Shown: piece by piece, positions 17,334 through 26,716 of the stretch
Position numbering within the stretch: position 1 is the first letter of the stretch
Layout: each line of letters begins with the position of its first letter
Source of the DNA: Blastopirellula marina
GTDB lineage: Bacteria; Planctomycetota; Planctomycetia; Pirellulales; Pirellulaceae
Direction of reading: 5' to 3'
NCBI RefSeq assembly: GCF_002967715.1
Contig: NZ_PUIA01000017.1
Span: forward strand, 124,001 to 188,000
Length of the DNA stretch: 64,000 bases
The notes under the pieces: model-generated
Told to the model about the DNA's origin: nothing
What the model saw: only the letters and a program-made list of their open reading frames with translations
Databases searched by the model: none
Position numbers and translations under genes: made by a program

Positions 17334-20102
17334 TTAATCTACGAACATGAAATCATTCGAGACCATCACCACCTGGGCGACACTGTCCCACTTGTTCCAC
17401 TTCTCTTCGTCGGTCGATGATTCGACATACTTCAAAAACATTTCCGACTCGTGCTCGGTAGGATTACGCTGCAGCACGGCCTGGAAGAGTCGCTCGAGAC
17501 GCTGTTGGTCGGAAAGCGACTTGTCTTCTTTCCACTTTTCGGTCAGCCACTGTGCCTGACGCTGCACGAAGGGGCTGTTGAGCAGGTACAGGGCCTGTTG
17601 AGGAACACTCGTCTTCGAGCGTTCCGGGCTCATTGCATCGGGGCTCGGGTAGTCGAATGCCCGATACAGGTTCGGCAGGTCTTGTCGATCCACAAACCCG
17701 TAAACCGTACGTCGCGGCGGGTTGGGGACTTCCAATATTTTCACGGCTCGGCCACCAAGGGAGTCATCGAGCGCGCCACTCACTTTCAACATGCCGTCGC
17801 GCATTTCCTCGAAGCTCAAACGGCGTCGATTCATTCGCCAGAACAACCGGTTTTCCGGGTCCTTGGCACGGGCATCGGGGCGATCTTTGCTCGACTGCTG
17901 ATAGGTCGAGGAAAGCATGATGTACTTGTGCAGCTTTTTGATCGACCAATCGTTGGTTCGCAGGTAAGTTGCCAGATGATCCAGCAGCAGCGGAAGCGCC
18001 GGTGCATCACTGCGGATACCAAAGTCTCCTGGCGTCAGTACCAGCGGCTGATCGAAGTGCCCCATCCAGACGCGATTGACCATCACGCGCGATGTGAGGG
18101 GATTATCGTCGGCGACAATGTCTTCGGCCAGTTCCAATCGTCCGCTACCATTCTTATACGCATCATCTGACTCATCGTTCAGTACGCGAATGAACTGACG
18201 CGGGACACGATCGCCACGCCGGCCCGGGTCACCACGCAGAAAGATCTGCGGATCGTGGATGTTGTCGCGATCGACAACTGCCATGGCCCGCGGCGGAGAC
18301 CCTGCCGCATCGATCTCGTGTCCGCGAATCTTGCCTTCAAGCTTTTTCTGATGATTACGATCGCTGGTGAAGTACGAGCGAGCAATGTCATTCGCGTTGA
18401 GAGCCACCGGCGAGAACCGGCCGAACAGCGACTTGGCGATCTCTTCCTGGGGGCCTTCCAGCTTGTTGACGGCTTCCTTGTTGAAGTCGGCATCGCGATA
18501 AACCTGCCCAATCGGCTTGAGCACTTCATCGTACGCATCGACCAGGGCCGGTAGTGTCTTCGGCTGCGAAGCTTTCAGGGCATCGCGGATCGCCGGATTC
18601 AACTTGCTTTGTTCGCCAGTCCAATCGGCCAGAAGGGCCTCAGCCTGCGAAGCGTATTCGTCATCTCCTAATTCGCGTGCTTTAAACAATGGCCCCCATA
18701 TCGGATGATCTGGCTTCCACTCGCGATCGGCGAACGTCTTCCACTGATTCACCAGGTGCGGACGAATGTTCTTGCTGTCGAGTTCGTTCTGTTCGAACTT
18801 GGCGATCTCGACGTCTTGCTTCTTCGAGACGGCCCGGACGATCAAATCAAAGAAGTTAGTCGACGCTTCCAGTTGGACGGCGCGATCGACCTTGGCCATA
18901 TGTTGATCTAATTCAGCCTGTAGCTCGTCGAGCTTCTTCTTGAACTCAGGGTACTTCGGGTCGGCATCAATCGGTCCAACCAGCGGCATGGTTTCGTTCA
19001 ACTGATCGAAAACACCGTAAAGCCCATAGTAGTCGGCCATGTTGATGGCATCGTACTTGTGATCGTGACAGCGGGCACACGTGACCGTCAAACCGAGAAC
19101 GCCACGCGTGACGACGTCGATGCGGTCGTCGATGGTGTCTTGGTGCTTGAGGAACTGGCGACCAATCCGAATCAACCCTAGCCCTGCCAAACGACGGTCC
19201 CCTTCTTCGGCGAAGTAGTCGGCGGCGATCTGTTCCTTCAGGAACTCGTCGTACGGGGTATCGCGGTTGAACGAATCAATTACATAGTCGCGATAGGCGT
19301 GGGCATACGGGAATCGGCGATCCTGGCCATCGTTCAAGTAGCCGCGGGTATCCGAGTACCGAGCGACGTCCAACCAGACTCGCCCCCACTTCACGCCGTA
19401 CTGATCAGAAGCCAACAACCGGTCAATAACTTTCTCGAAGGCGTTGGGGTCTTTGTCGTTGACGAACGCTTCTACCTCTTCAGGCGTCGGAGGGAGACCA
19501 GTCAAGTCGAATGTGGCACGACGGATTAGCGTGCGACGGTCGGTCTTTTCGCTCGGGACGATCCCTTTTTCAGCAAGTCGATTTTGAACGAAGTGATCGA
19601 TATCGTTGGCAGCCCAATCCCCTTCGACCTTTGGGGCAGGCGGATTTTCGATCGGTTGGTAGGCCCAGTGATGCTGCTTGTCGTCGACCAATCGCTGGTC
19701 GAACGAAGCAGGCTGAAGCGGTTCAGACTCTTCCGGCCACGGCAAGCCCAGCTTGACCCACTGTTCGATCGCCGCGATTTCCTCGGCTGGCATCTGACCG
19801 CTGGGAGGCATCTCCAACGTTTCGTAGCGAATGGCCTGGATCAAATCGCTTTCTTCAGGCTTACCGACGACAACCGAAGCTCCGGAATCGCCACCTTTGA
19901 CAACGGCCGATCGCGCGTCGAGACGGAGGCCACTTTCCTGCTTTTCAGGGCCATGGCACTCGACACATCGTTTCATCAAGACCGGTCGAACCGACTTCTC
20001 GAAGAACTCGATGTGCTCAGGAGAGAATTTATCTTCAGCCGATACCTGTGCCGTGAGAATGAACAACACGAACAGGACAAGCGGCAGTGCGAACGTCCGC
20101 AT
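17334..20102 (-). CDS. PSD1-type cytochrome c/DUF1549/DUF1553 protein
   Basis: 922 residues with a signal peptide (about 1-22). Domains in order: planctomycete cytochrome C (PSCyt1) with the haem motif CVECH (C46, C49, H50), DUF1549/PSCyt2 with a second CxxCH, CARCH (C342, C345, H346), and DUF1553 to the C-terminus. The sequence ends with the VVMVSNDFMFVD-like tail seen in this family. It is exported and probably carries covalent haem. It is the first gene of a two-gene operon with the DUF1501 protein downstream, the standard planctomycete pair. Confidence 0.94.
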   Translation of the reverse strand: MRTFALPLVLFVLFILTAQVSAEDKFSPEHIEFFEKSVRPVLMKRCVECHGPEKQESGLRLDARSAVVKGGDSGASVVVGKPEESDLIQAIRYETLEMPPSGQMPAEEIAAIEQWVKLGLPWPEESEPLQPASFDQRLVDDKQHHWAYQPIENPPAPKVEGDWAANDIDHFVQNRLAEKGIVPSEKTDRRTLIRRATFDLTGLPPTPEEVEAFVNDKDPNAFEKVIDRLLASDQYGVKWGRVWLDVARYSDTRGYLNDGQDRRFPYAHAYRDYVIDSFNRDTPYDEFLKEQIAADYFAEEGDRRLAGLGLIRIGRQFLKHQDTIDDRIDVVTRGVLGLTVTCARCHDHKYDAINMADYYGLYGVFDQLNETMPLVGPIDADPKYPEFKKKLDELQAELDQHMAKVDRAVQLEASTNFFDLIVRAVSKKQDVEIAKFEQNELDSKNIRPHLVNQWKTFADREWKPDHPIWGPLFKARELGDDEYASQAEALLADWTGEQSKLNPAIRDALKASQPKTLPALVDAYDEVLKPIGQVYRDADFNKEAVNKLEGPQEEIAKSLFGRFSPVALNANDIARSYFTSDRNHQKKLEGKIRGHEIDAAGSPPRAMAVVDRDNIHDPQIFLRGDPGRRGDRVPRQFIRVLNDESDDAYKNGSGRLELAEDIVADDNPLTSRVMVNRVWMGHFDQPLVLTPGDFGIRSDAPALPLLLDHLATYLRTNDWSIKKLHKYIMLSSTYQQSSKDRPDARAKDPENRLFWRMNRRRLSFEEMRDGMLKVSGALDDSLGGRAVKILEVPNPPRRTVYGFVDRQDLPNLYRAFDYPSPDAMSPERSKTSVPQQALYLLNSPFVQRQAQWLTEKWKEDKSLSDQQRLERLFQAVLQRNPTEHESEMFLKYVESSTDEEKWNKWDSVAQVVMVSNDFMFVD

Positions 20103-20257
20103 AGAGCTTAGCCACTGAGGTTAGGTGGGGATGGACAAAGGGTGGGAACATGGAAATTCCATGCTCCCCCTATTCTACCGCACCGCCTGGCATCGGTCCA
20201 AGTCTATTTGCGTCCTTGCAGGAGCAAATTACCCCTCATTTGCGGGAAAAGGTCCGA

Positions 20258-21088
20258 TTACGAGCCCTCCGCAGGATGGGCATGCGGCTCGCCTTCTGCC
20301 CCATCGGCGGCCGGTCTGCGCCCCTTCATACGTACCCGCATGTTGAGGAACTCGACCCCCAGTGCAAATGCCATCGCAAAGTAAATGTATCCCTTGTTGA
20401 AATGCGTGCCTGCCCCTTCGGCGACCAGCATCACACCAATCAGAATCAGGAAGCTGAGAGCCAGCATCTTTAAAGTCGGATGCCGCTCGACAAACTCCGA
20501 AATGGGATTAGCAAACGTAATCATCACCCCCACCGAGATCAAAACGGCTGTCACCATCAGCCAGATTCCACCGACTTCCATACTGCCAATCGTGACCGTT
20601 TCTTTCACCATCCCTACGGCAGTAATCACCGAATCGAGCGAAAAGATTACGTCTAGCGCCATGATCTGAAAGATGACACCGGAAAACGTTGCCGGGGGCC
20701 TCTTCTGCCCCTCTTCACTATGTGGATCATGCTCGAGCTTCTCGTGAATCTCGAACACACTCTTCCAGATCAGAAATAAGCCACCAAAGAAGAGGATCAT
20801 GTCTTTCACTGAAACCCCTTCAAGTTCTTCGTGATGATGGAAGAACTCGAGATCGCCAAAGATCCAACTCCAGTGGAAGAACGGCTCTTTTGCCTGCATC
20901 ACCCACGAAATGGTGAACAACAACAGAATGCGCATGATCAGCGCGGCCATTAACCCCACGCGGCGGGCATTAGGACGTTGCTCTTGCGGAAGTCGCGCCG
21001 ACACGATCGCAATGAAGACAATATTGTCGATGCCCAGAACGATTTCCATGGCGGCCAGGGCGATGACCGCGATCAGTGCTTCCCACAT
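20258..21088 (-). CDS. terC: TerC family membrane protein
   Basis: 276 residues with seven or more hydrophobic segments. TerC signatures are clear: MEIVLGIDNIVFIAIV with the conserved aspartates near the N-terminus and DVIFSLDSVITAVGM about residues 150-164. The family exports or handles metal ions such as manganese and calcium. A charged histidine-containing loop lies between membrane segments (about 90-130). The gene is transcribed alone, with the divergent TIM-barrel gene upstream. Confidence 0.93.
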   Translation of the reverse strand: MWEALIAVIALAAMEIVLGIDNIVFIAIVSARLPQEQRPNARRVGLMAALIMRILLLFTISWVMQAKEPFFHWSWIFGDLEFFHHHEELEGVSVKDMILFFGGLFLIWKSVFEIHEKLEHDPHSEEGQKRPPATFSGVIFQIMALDVIFSLDSVITAVGMVKETVTIGSMEVGGIWLMVTAVLISVGVMITFANPISEFVERHPTLKMLALSFLILIGVMLVAEGAGTHFNKGYIYFAMAFALGVEFLNMRVRMKGRRPAADGAEGEPHAHPAEGS

Positions 21089-21301
21089 GGTGTTTCTTTC
21101 AACGTCCCCTAGAATGGCCGCAAGCAGCCACCAACCTCATTTGATCCCCACGATTTGGTCAGTGGCATCATAACTCACGTAGAACTCACTCACCATGCCG
21201 CTTTCTCGGCGAAGATCCCTATCTCCGCCGTTGCATGTCGTGTGCCACCCAACCACAATAAAGCGACCTGCGAAGAAATTCCCACCTAAGGATACTGGCT
21301 C

Positions 21302-22255
21302 ATGAGCGCGCTATTGGATCGTCGTCAAATGCTTTCTCTCTCGGGCGCTACGGCCCTTGGCTGCATGGGACTCGCCGCAGGCACATCTCCTGCCCTGGCC
21401 GCAGCCCAGAAGACCAAGCCGGCGATTCGCTACTGCTTCAACACCAGTACGATCCGCGGCCAGAAGCTGAACATCGAGCAGGAAGTCGACATCGCCGCCA
21501 AGGCAGGCTACGACGGCATCGAGCCATGGATCTCGAAGATTCAAGAGTACAAAGACTCAGGCAAAAGCCTCCATGACCTGGGCAAACGCATAGCCGATTC
21601 TGGCCTGAAGGTTGAAAGCGCGATTGGTTTCGCCCAGTGGATTGTCGACGACCCAGAGAAACGCGCCGCAGGTCTGGAACACGCCAAACGCGATATGGAC
21701 CTAGTCGCTCAGATTGGAGGAACCCGTATCGCGGCTCCTCCGGCCGGTGCCACCAACGGACCGAAGTTGGACCTGTTGGAAGTCGCCAAACGGTATCACG
21801 CCTTGCTGGAAGTCGGCCGGCAAGCAGGCGTCGTTCCCGAACTGGAGCTATGGGGATTCTCGACGAATCTGAACCGCCTGGGGGAAGTGGCCATGGTTGT
21901 CGTCGAAGCCAATCATCCTGACGCGTGCATGATGCCAGACGTGTATCACATCTACAAAGGTGGTTCCGACTTCAGCGGACTCAAAGCGATCAGCGGCAAC
22001 GTGATTCCCGTGTTTCACATGAACGACTATCCCGCCCAGCCGCCACGCGAACAGATTAACGACAGTGCCCGCGTCTTCCCAGGCGATGGTATCGCTCCCC
22101 TGAAGACCATGATCCAAACCTTGGTGGGCAATGGATTCGCTGGCGTCTTCTCGCTGGAATTATTCAATCCCGAGTACTGGAAGCGAGACGCCCTGGAAGT
22201 CGCCAAGGAAGGTCTCGACAAAATGAAAGCCAGCGTTCAAGACGCGATCGGTTAG
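21302..22255 (+). CDS. Tat-exported sugar phosphate isomerase/epimerase-like TIM-barrel protein
   Basis: 317 residues. A twin-arginine signal (DRRQMLSLSGATALG, about residues 6-20) precedes an AP-endonuclease-2/xylose-isomerase-like TIM barrel with metal-ligand-type blocks ELELWGFSTNLNRLGE, MPDVYHIYKGG and PVFHMNDYP. Planctomycetes encode many exported members, thought to act on sugars or cyclitols; the substrate is not known. The last four bases overlap the stop of the convergent DUF4190-like gene. Confidence 0.87.
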   Translation: MSALLDRRQMLSLSGATALGCMGLAAGTSPALAAAQKTKPAIRYCFNTSTIRGQKLNIEQEVDIAAKAGYDGIEPWISKIQEYKDSGKSLHDLGKRIADSGLKVESAIGFAQWIVDDPEKRAAGLEHAKRDMDLVAQIGGTRIAAPPAGATNGPKLDLLEVAKRYHALLEVGRQAGVVPELELWGFSTNLNRLGEVAMVVVEANHPDACMMPDVYHIYKGGSDFSGLKAISGNVIPVFHMNDYPAQPPREQINDSARVFPGDGIAPLKTMIQTLVGNGFAGVFSLELFNPEYWKRDALEVAKEGLDKMKASVQDAIG

Positions 22256-23001
22256 CGAGCGTCCGGGTAGGTTTTTTCCAGTGAGATAGAATCGGCGATC
22301 CAGAAGAATTCGTCTTGCGCTTCGCCGTAGCCACGCTCACGTTTCATGAGCACCTGGACATCCCACAGCGGTTTGCCTGACTCTTTGTCGAATATTTGAA
22401 ACGCGTGGCGTCCGTAGTCGACCCCTTCGTAGACGCTGGTCGAGACGTCGTGGTCGAACTTCGCTGCGAGCGGTCCGCCTTCCCATTCACGCACGGCCTT
22501 TAAGGCGTCTTGCGTTTCAAAGGAGATGAGATCTTCGCGGGCCATTTCATCGGTCTGGTAATAGCCTTCCAGCGAGACCGTTGCTGGCTGGCGACTGTTT
22601 GAACGCCGCGTCAGCTGGTGGGCTTCCATCGTCTTCTTTTCCAACAGCAGATCGAGCCAGCTTTTGGCCATTTCGCGCGAGGTATTCATCATCACGCGAT
22701 CACGGACTTTTCCTTGTGTAACTCCAATCCCCAACCAGATGGCTGCCAAGGCCATGCCGATCAGTGCCATCCCTTTACCGGTCAGCACGTCTGACTTACT
22801 GATTTTGTAATAGGCCACCAACGACAGAATGATGGCCAATATCGGGATAATCCACAGCACCGACGTAAAAATGGCGAGCACCGAAAAGACACCCAGCACC
22901 ATCCCGCCAATCGCGAGACGGCTTAACTCTCGATATTCAAGCAGGTCTTCGTTTTCAGCGGAAAATCCAGCACTCGAAGCGTGGTTGGCGGTATCAGTCA
23001 T
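22252..23001 (-). CDS. DUF4190-like membrane protein
   Basis: 249 residues. Two hydrophobic segments (about residues 30-68 and 75-98), separated by a short polar loop with ISKSDVLTGKGMALIGM, resemble DUF4190, and a soluble C-terminal domain (about 110-249) follows. Function unknown. It is convergent with the TIM-barrel gene, sharing four bases at the stops, and lies 50 bases downstream of the membrane protein at 23051, so it may be the last gene of the pilT operon. Confidence 0.7.
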   Translation of the reverse strand: MTDTANHASSAGFSAENEDLLEYRELSRLAIGGMVLGVFSVLAIFTSVLWIIPILAIILSLVAYYKISKSDVLTGKGMALIGMALAAIWLGIGVTQGKVRDRVMMNTSREMAKSWLDLLLEKKTMEAHQLTRRSNSRQPATVSLEGYYQTDEMAREDLISFETQDALKAVREWEGGPLAAKFDHDVSTSVYEGVDYGRHAFQIFDKESGKPLWDVQVLMKRERGYGEAQDEFFWIADSISLEKTYPDAR

Positions 23002-23050
23002 ACGTGAACGAAAACTTAAATTCTAGGGAGCAATAAACGACAACTACGAC

Positions 23051-23605
23051 TTACCGATCCGCTTCAGCCTGGGCACGTTTCAGCCGAGTGGTGGCGAACT
23101 CGACCATGTTGAATCGCTTTCCAGGCATCCCCAAATTCGAAGGAAGCTGAAAGACGACATAACCATACGTACTGCCGGCAAGCGATGGGGGGCTGGGGCC
23201 ATTCATCATGTTGACGAAATTAGGATCCCCAACCGGAGAAGCAAACAGGGTAAAGCTAATCCAGCAGTACATGACGATCGTAATCATGCCGCAGCCAACC
23301 CAATCGAAGATGTGATCGACTTTCTTACCGAAACGTACCGGGTATTTCGACAGCCAGTTCACGTACTTTCTCAGCGAGCCATAAAAGCACCAGAACAAGA
23401 ACCACATGAAAATGAATTCCGTGAACCCGCTCCATTCCGGTGCCCTTTCGTTAAGTTTCGCCGCTGAGACCGGCGCGATGTTAACGGCGATCACGCTGCA
23501 CAAAACCACCATCTGGCAATTAAGGAAATTGGTCCAGAAACATTGGTTCCAAAATACCGCGAACAGTGCCAACAACAGGACGACAGTAAAGACAAAAAAG
23601 TACAC
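23051..23605 (-). CDS. Membrane protein encoded with the pseudo-ATPase and pilT
   Basis: About 184 residues with four hydrophobic segments (about 1-18, 27-45, 64-78 and 105-125) and a soluble C-terminal tail. I do not recognise the family; the arrangement resembles CvpA-like small membrane proteins only loosely. The frame opens further to a TTG at 23656, but the GTG at 23605 has an AGGA about nine bases upstream and gives a cleaner membrane start. It lies about 80 bases behind the pseudo-ATPase gene, so it may be its membrane partner. Confidence 0.6.
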   Translation of the reverse strand: MYFFVFTVVLLLALFAVFWNQCFWTNFLNCQMVVLCSVIAVNIAPVSAAKLNERAPEWSGFTEFIFMWFLFWCFYGSLRKYVNWLSKYPVRFGKKVDHIFDWVGCGMITIVMYCWISFTLFASPVGDPNFVNMMNGPSPPSLAGSTYGYVVFQLPSNLGMPGKRFNMVEFATTRLKRAQAEADR

Positions 23606-23683
23606 AGTCAAAAGTCCTGGATACGAGTAACAACAATGAAGGCAATCAAACAGCAATAAATCGAAACAAGTGAGAGCGGCAAA

Positions 23684-25498
23684 CTACTCTTTAAGCACAC
23701 GACTGATTTCTTCGATCGAAGTCACCCCGGTCGCCACCAGCCGAATCGCTTCCTCTTGAAGCGTCTTGTTGCCGGCTTGCTTGGAAGCAGCTCGAATCGC
23801 TTCCAGCTTGGGCGTTTTCGTTATAGCGCGACGAATGCCATCGTCGACCTTCATCAATTCAAATATGCCGACTCTTCCGTAGTAGCCAATGCCGCCACAA
23901 TGCTCGCATGGTGGTTTCTTCGGATCATCCGGTCCCGGAGGCGTCGGTGTCTTATAGAGTTTGTCCACCTTGCTCGGCGGGATTCCCAACCGCTTGAGCA
24001 GGGCCGCGCTAGGCTGAAATTCTTCGCGGCATCCCTTACACAACCTGCGACACAGGCGTGTATACAACACGCCGTTGAGTGCACTTGCGTATTCGTCAGC
24101 GGGAACTTTCAGCGAAAGAAGCCGCAAGACTGCCTCGGCACAATCGTCCTTCGCATTTACCGTCGTGAAGCACATGCGTTTCGAGTTCGCTTGATCCAGC
24201 AATATGCCGAATACTTCCGGACTGTCGATACGACGAACGAACAACGCATCCGGCTGATTGCGGATCACCGACGTCAACACAGCTTCGGGCGCTTCACCTG
24301 CGTCGGGATCGTAATACTTCAGAGCGATGTTCATAACTTCCGGCTCGCGACTGTTCTTCAACTCGATCCCCGCGAAGTCACGCATCAGGCGGTCGGTCGA
24401 AGACAAGCCGGTGTGCCACAAAGTGGTAAAGCCTCCTTCAGGGCGGGCAGTAAAGACGAACAGGCCGTTCGGGGCTCCCATCAGTCCCTTGACCTCCTGA
24501 ATCATACCTTCCCGCATCCCCAGATCTTCAAACGTCTCTAGTTTGGCGGTCACAGCAGGAACAGCGAGAATCGCTCGTTCGCCGGTTTGTGTCCCTTGCG
24601 AGTTCAGCGAGCACAGCACCTTCTTTTTGACATCGTACTTAATCTCGAACTCGCCCGATTGACGCGCGCGCCGCTCGTTGGGGTTCAAGTTACAGATTAC
24701 CTTCAAGACCGCCAGCATCTGGTCGCTCGATTCTCGATCGCGGTTTTCCCCGGCAAGCCACACCCCATCGATCAGGTACCGCATCGCGACGGTTTCCTTG
24801 GTGTAGTCCATCATCACTTTGGACGCACGACGCGCGATCATTTCGTAGATCAGCTCTTTCACCCAGACGTAGGCATCCGGCATCTTACGAGCCGTGTACA
24901 GGTTCTCGGTGTTCTTGGCCGGGTCGCCACCCATTGCCGCGATCTGAATAGCAGGACCCTGGTCCCAGGCCTCTTTCAGTTCCCGTTTGACCTTACCGCC
25001 TGACCATGTTCCCATCACGTAGCGGATATGATCTTTCGTCATCACGCGTTCGTGCGGATCCAACAGGTTATTGCGCGTCTTGATGTACATCCCCAGGGGA
25101 ATGGCCCATGCCAGAATTGCCAGCAGGAACCCGGCAAAATAAGGAATCGCAGCGCAAAACAGCCAGTACGTCAGGCCGAAGGCAAAGACATTCATCGTCA
25201 CCCATGTTCCCTGCGGCAGCTTCCGCTCGGGGCAGTCTTGTCCGATCCAGTCGGTCGAGTAGACCCACGCGCAAAACAAGAAGATGACCAGCAACAGCAG
25301 AAACGGGTTAACGAAAAAACCCTCATCTGTGGGATTCGTTGCCACCGCGGGAGTTGCAGCGGGAGCCGCCGGCGCAGCGGCCGGAACCGGTGCAGCCGCT
25401 CCTTCATCTTGAGCGAGCAACGGAGACTCGAATCCCAGCGAAGCAGTAGCCAGGCCAACAAACAAAAGGGCCAAAATCAAAAAAGCGATTCTTCGCAT
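23684..25498 (-). CDS. Membrane-anchored PilB/GspE-like protein without ATPase motifs
   Basis: 604 residues. A signal-like segment (1-19) and an Ala/Pro linker precede three hydrophobic segments (about 61-80, 101-118, 120-138), then a PilB/GspE-type N2 domain (about 210-310), an ATPase-like domain (about 335-475) and a retained zinc site (C487, C490, C531, C534) before GYYGRVGIFEL. The P-loop position reads TARPEGGFTTLW (350-361) instead of GPTGSGKTTTL, so the lysine is lost; the Walker B position IRNQPDALFVRRIDS has lost its glutamate, and the Asp- and His-boxes are changed. Nucleotide hydrolysis is unlikely. It shares a TAATG junction with pilT upstream, so it is probably a structural partner of PilT. 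Confidence 0.85.
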   Translation of the reverse strand: MRRIAFLILALLFVGLATASLGFESPLLAQDEGAAAPVPAAAPAAPAATPAVATNPTDEGFFVNPFLLLLVIFLFCAWVYSTDWIGQDCPERKLPQGTWVTMNVFAFGLTYWLFCAAIPYFAGFLLAILAWAIPLGMYIKTRNNLLDPHERVMTKDHIRYVMGTWSGGKVKRELKEAWDQGPAIQIAAMGGDPAKNTENLYTARKMPDAYVWVKELIYEMIARRASKVMMDYTKETVAMRYLIDGVWLAGENRDRESSDQMLAVLKVICNLNPNERRARQSGEFEIKYDVKKKVLCSLNSQGTQTGERAILAVPAVTAKLETFEDLGMREGMIQEVKGLMGAPNGLFVFTARPEGGFTTLWHTGLSSTDRLMRDFAGIELKNSREPEVMNIALKYYDPDAGEAPEAVLTSVIRNQPDALFVRRIDSPEVFGILLDQANSKRMCFTTVNAKDDCAEAVLRLLSLKVPADEYASALNGVLYTRLCRRLCKGCREEFQPSAALLKRLGIPPSKVDKLYKTPTPPGPDDPKKPPCEHCGGIGYYGRVGIFELMKVDDGIRRAITKTPKLEAIRAASKQAGNKTLQEEAIRLVATGVTSIEEISRVLKE

Positions 25499-26646
25499 TA
25501 AACCATCCCAGGTTGTGCCACATTGATGCCTTTGAGTGCCATCTTCAGCGCTTCGACGTTTGGTGCTACGGCGAAAGCGGTTTCGCGATCGATCAGTTCT
25601 TTATCGATCAACGACTTGAGGCTCATCGTGAAGTCTTGCATACCGTCGTCTTTACCGATACGAATCGCATCGGGTAGCTTGCTATCCTTCCCTTCCAGAA
25701 TCAACTTCTGGACGGTTGGATTCATCGTCATGATCTCGACCGTCGGCACACGGCCCACGCCCGGCTTGATCGACTTGAGAAGTTTCTGCGCAACGATCCC
25801 CTTCATATTGAACGCGATGGCACTACGAATCGAGCCATGCATTTCTTCGGGGAACAAGTCGAGAATACGACCAATCGTGCTGGAGGCACTCGAGGCGTGG
25901 ATCGTTCCGAACACCAAGTGACCCGTTTCCGCCGCGTGAATAGCCGTGAGGAACGTTTCCTGATCACGCATTTCACCAATCAGGATGATGTCGGGGTCTT
26001 CACGCACGGCATGCGCCATGGCAATCTCGAAGTCCTTCACATCCTGTCCGATCTCGCGCTGATTGATCAGGCACTTGTCTTCGGTGTAGACAAATTCGAT
26101 CGGGTCTTCCAGCGTCAAAATGTGCTTGGAGTAGTGCCGGTTGATCCAGTTGAGCATCGACGCGATCGTCGTTGATTTACCGGAACCCGTCACCCCGGCC
26201 AGCAGAACCATTCCCTGGTCGAACTTACACAGTTCTTCCATCACTGGGGGAATATTCAGCCCTTCAAAGTTGGGAATCCAGTTGTTAATACGACGAGCAA
26301 CCAGCCCGACGTTGCCCAGTTGGGTGAACATGTTCACACGGAATCGCCACTTCTCGCCATCGACGTCCACCACGTGGGCAAAGTCGGCACCGCCATTTTC
26401 TTTGAAGATTCGCGTATTGCGTTCATCCAGCAGCGGCCACAAGAGCCGCAGCATTTCTTCCGCGTCAATCGGCCCACGGTTGAGGGTCTTCAGCGTACCA
26501 TTGACACGGACGATCGGCGGACGGCCCACCTTCATGTGCAAGTCAGAACCTTCCAGCTTCACCAGGGCGCGGAAGATCTTGTCGACTTCGTACTCTTTGT
26601 CCCCTGAGAGAAACTTCTCAGCTATCGCTTTATCGATCTCTGCCAT
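25498..26646 (-). CDS. pilT: PilT-like type IV pilus retraction ATPase
   Basis: 382 residues. All motifs are intact: Walker A GVTGSGKST (151-159), the Asp box LTLEDPIEFV (about 177-186), Walker B DPDIILIGEMRD (about 217-228) and the His box TGHLVFGTIHAS (241-252). The N-terminal domain carries the family's GSDLHMKVG block. PilT hexamers depolymerise type IV pili; related PilT proteins also serve other secretion-like machines. There is no pilB, pilC, pilM-Q or pilin gene adjacent apart from the degenerate PilB-like gene whose start overlaps this stop. Confidence 0.93.
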   Translation of the reverse strand: MAEIDKAIAEKFLSGDKEYEVDKIFRALVKLEGSDLHMKVGRPPIVRVNGTLKTLNRGPIDAEEMLRLLWPLLDERNTRIFKENGGADFAHVVDVDGEKWRFRVNMFTQLGNVGLVARRINNWIPNFEGLNIPPVMEELCKFDQGMVLLAGVTGSGKSTTIASMLNWINRHYSKHILTLEDPIEFVYTEDKCLINQREIGQDVKDFEIAMAHAVREDPDIILIGEMRDQETFLTAIHAAETGHLVFGTIHASSASSTIGRILDLFPEEMHGSIRSAIAFNMKGIVAQKLLKSIKPGVGRVPTVEIMTMNPTVQKLILEGKDSKLPDAIRIGKDDGMQDFTMSLKSLIDKELIDRETAFAVAPNVEALKMALKGINVAQPGMV

Positions 26647-26716
26647 GACTCTTCTACCTCAGTTCCTGAAAAGTTCGAGGACAAGCCCCTCATTTTGATT
26701 CGCGGCGGGCGTGAAA

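Noticed and set aside
23684-25498. Pseudo-ATPase considered as a pseudogene
   Set aside because: The frame is full length without stops, the zinc-site cysteines are kept and the junction with pilT is tight, so it looks selected, not decayed.
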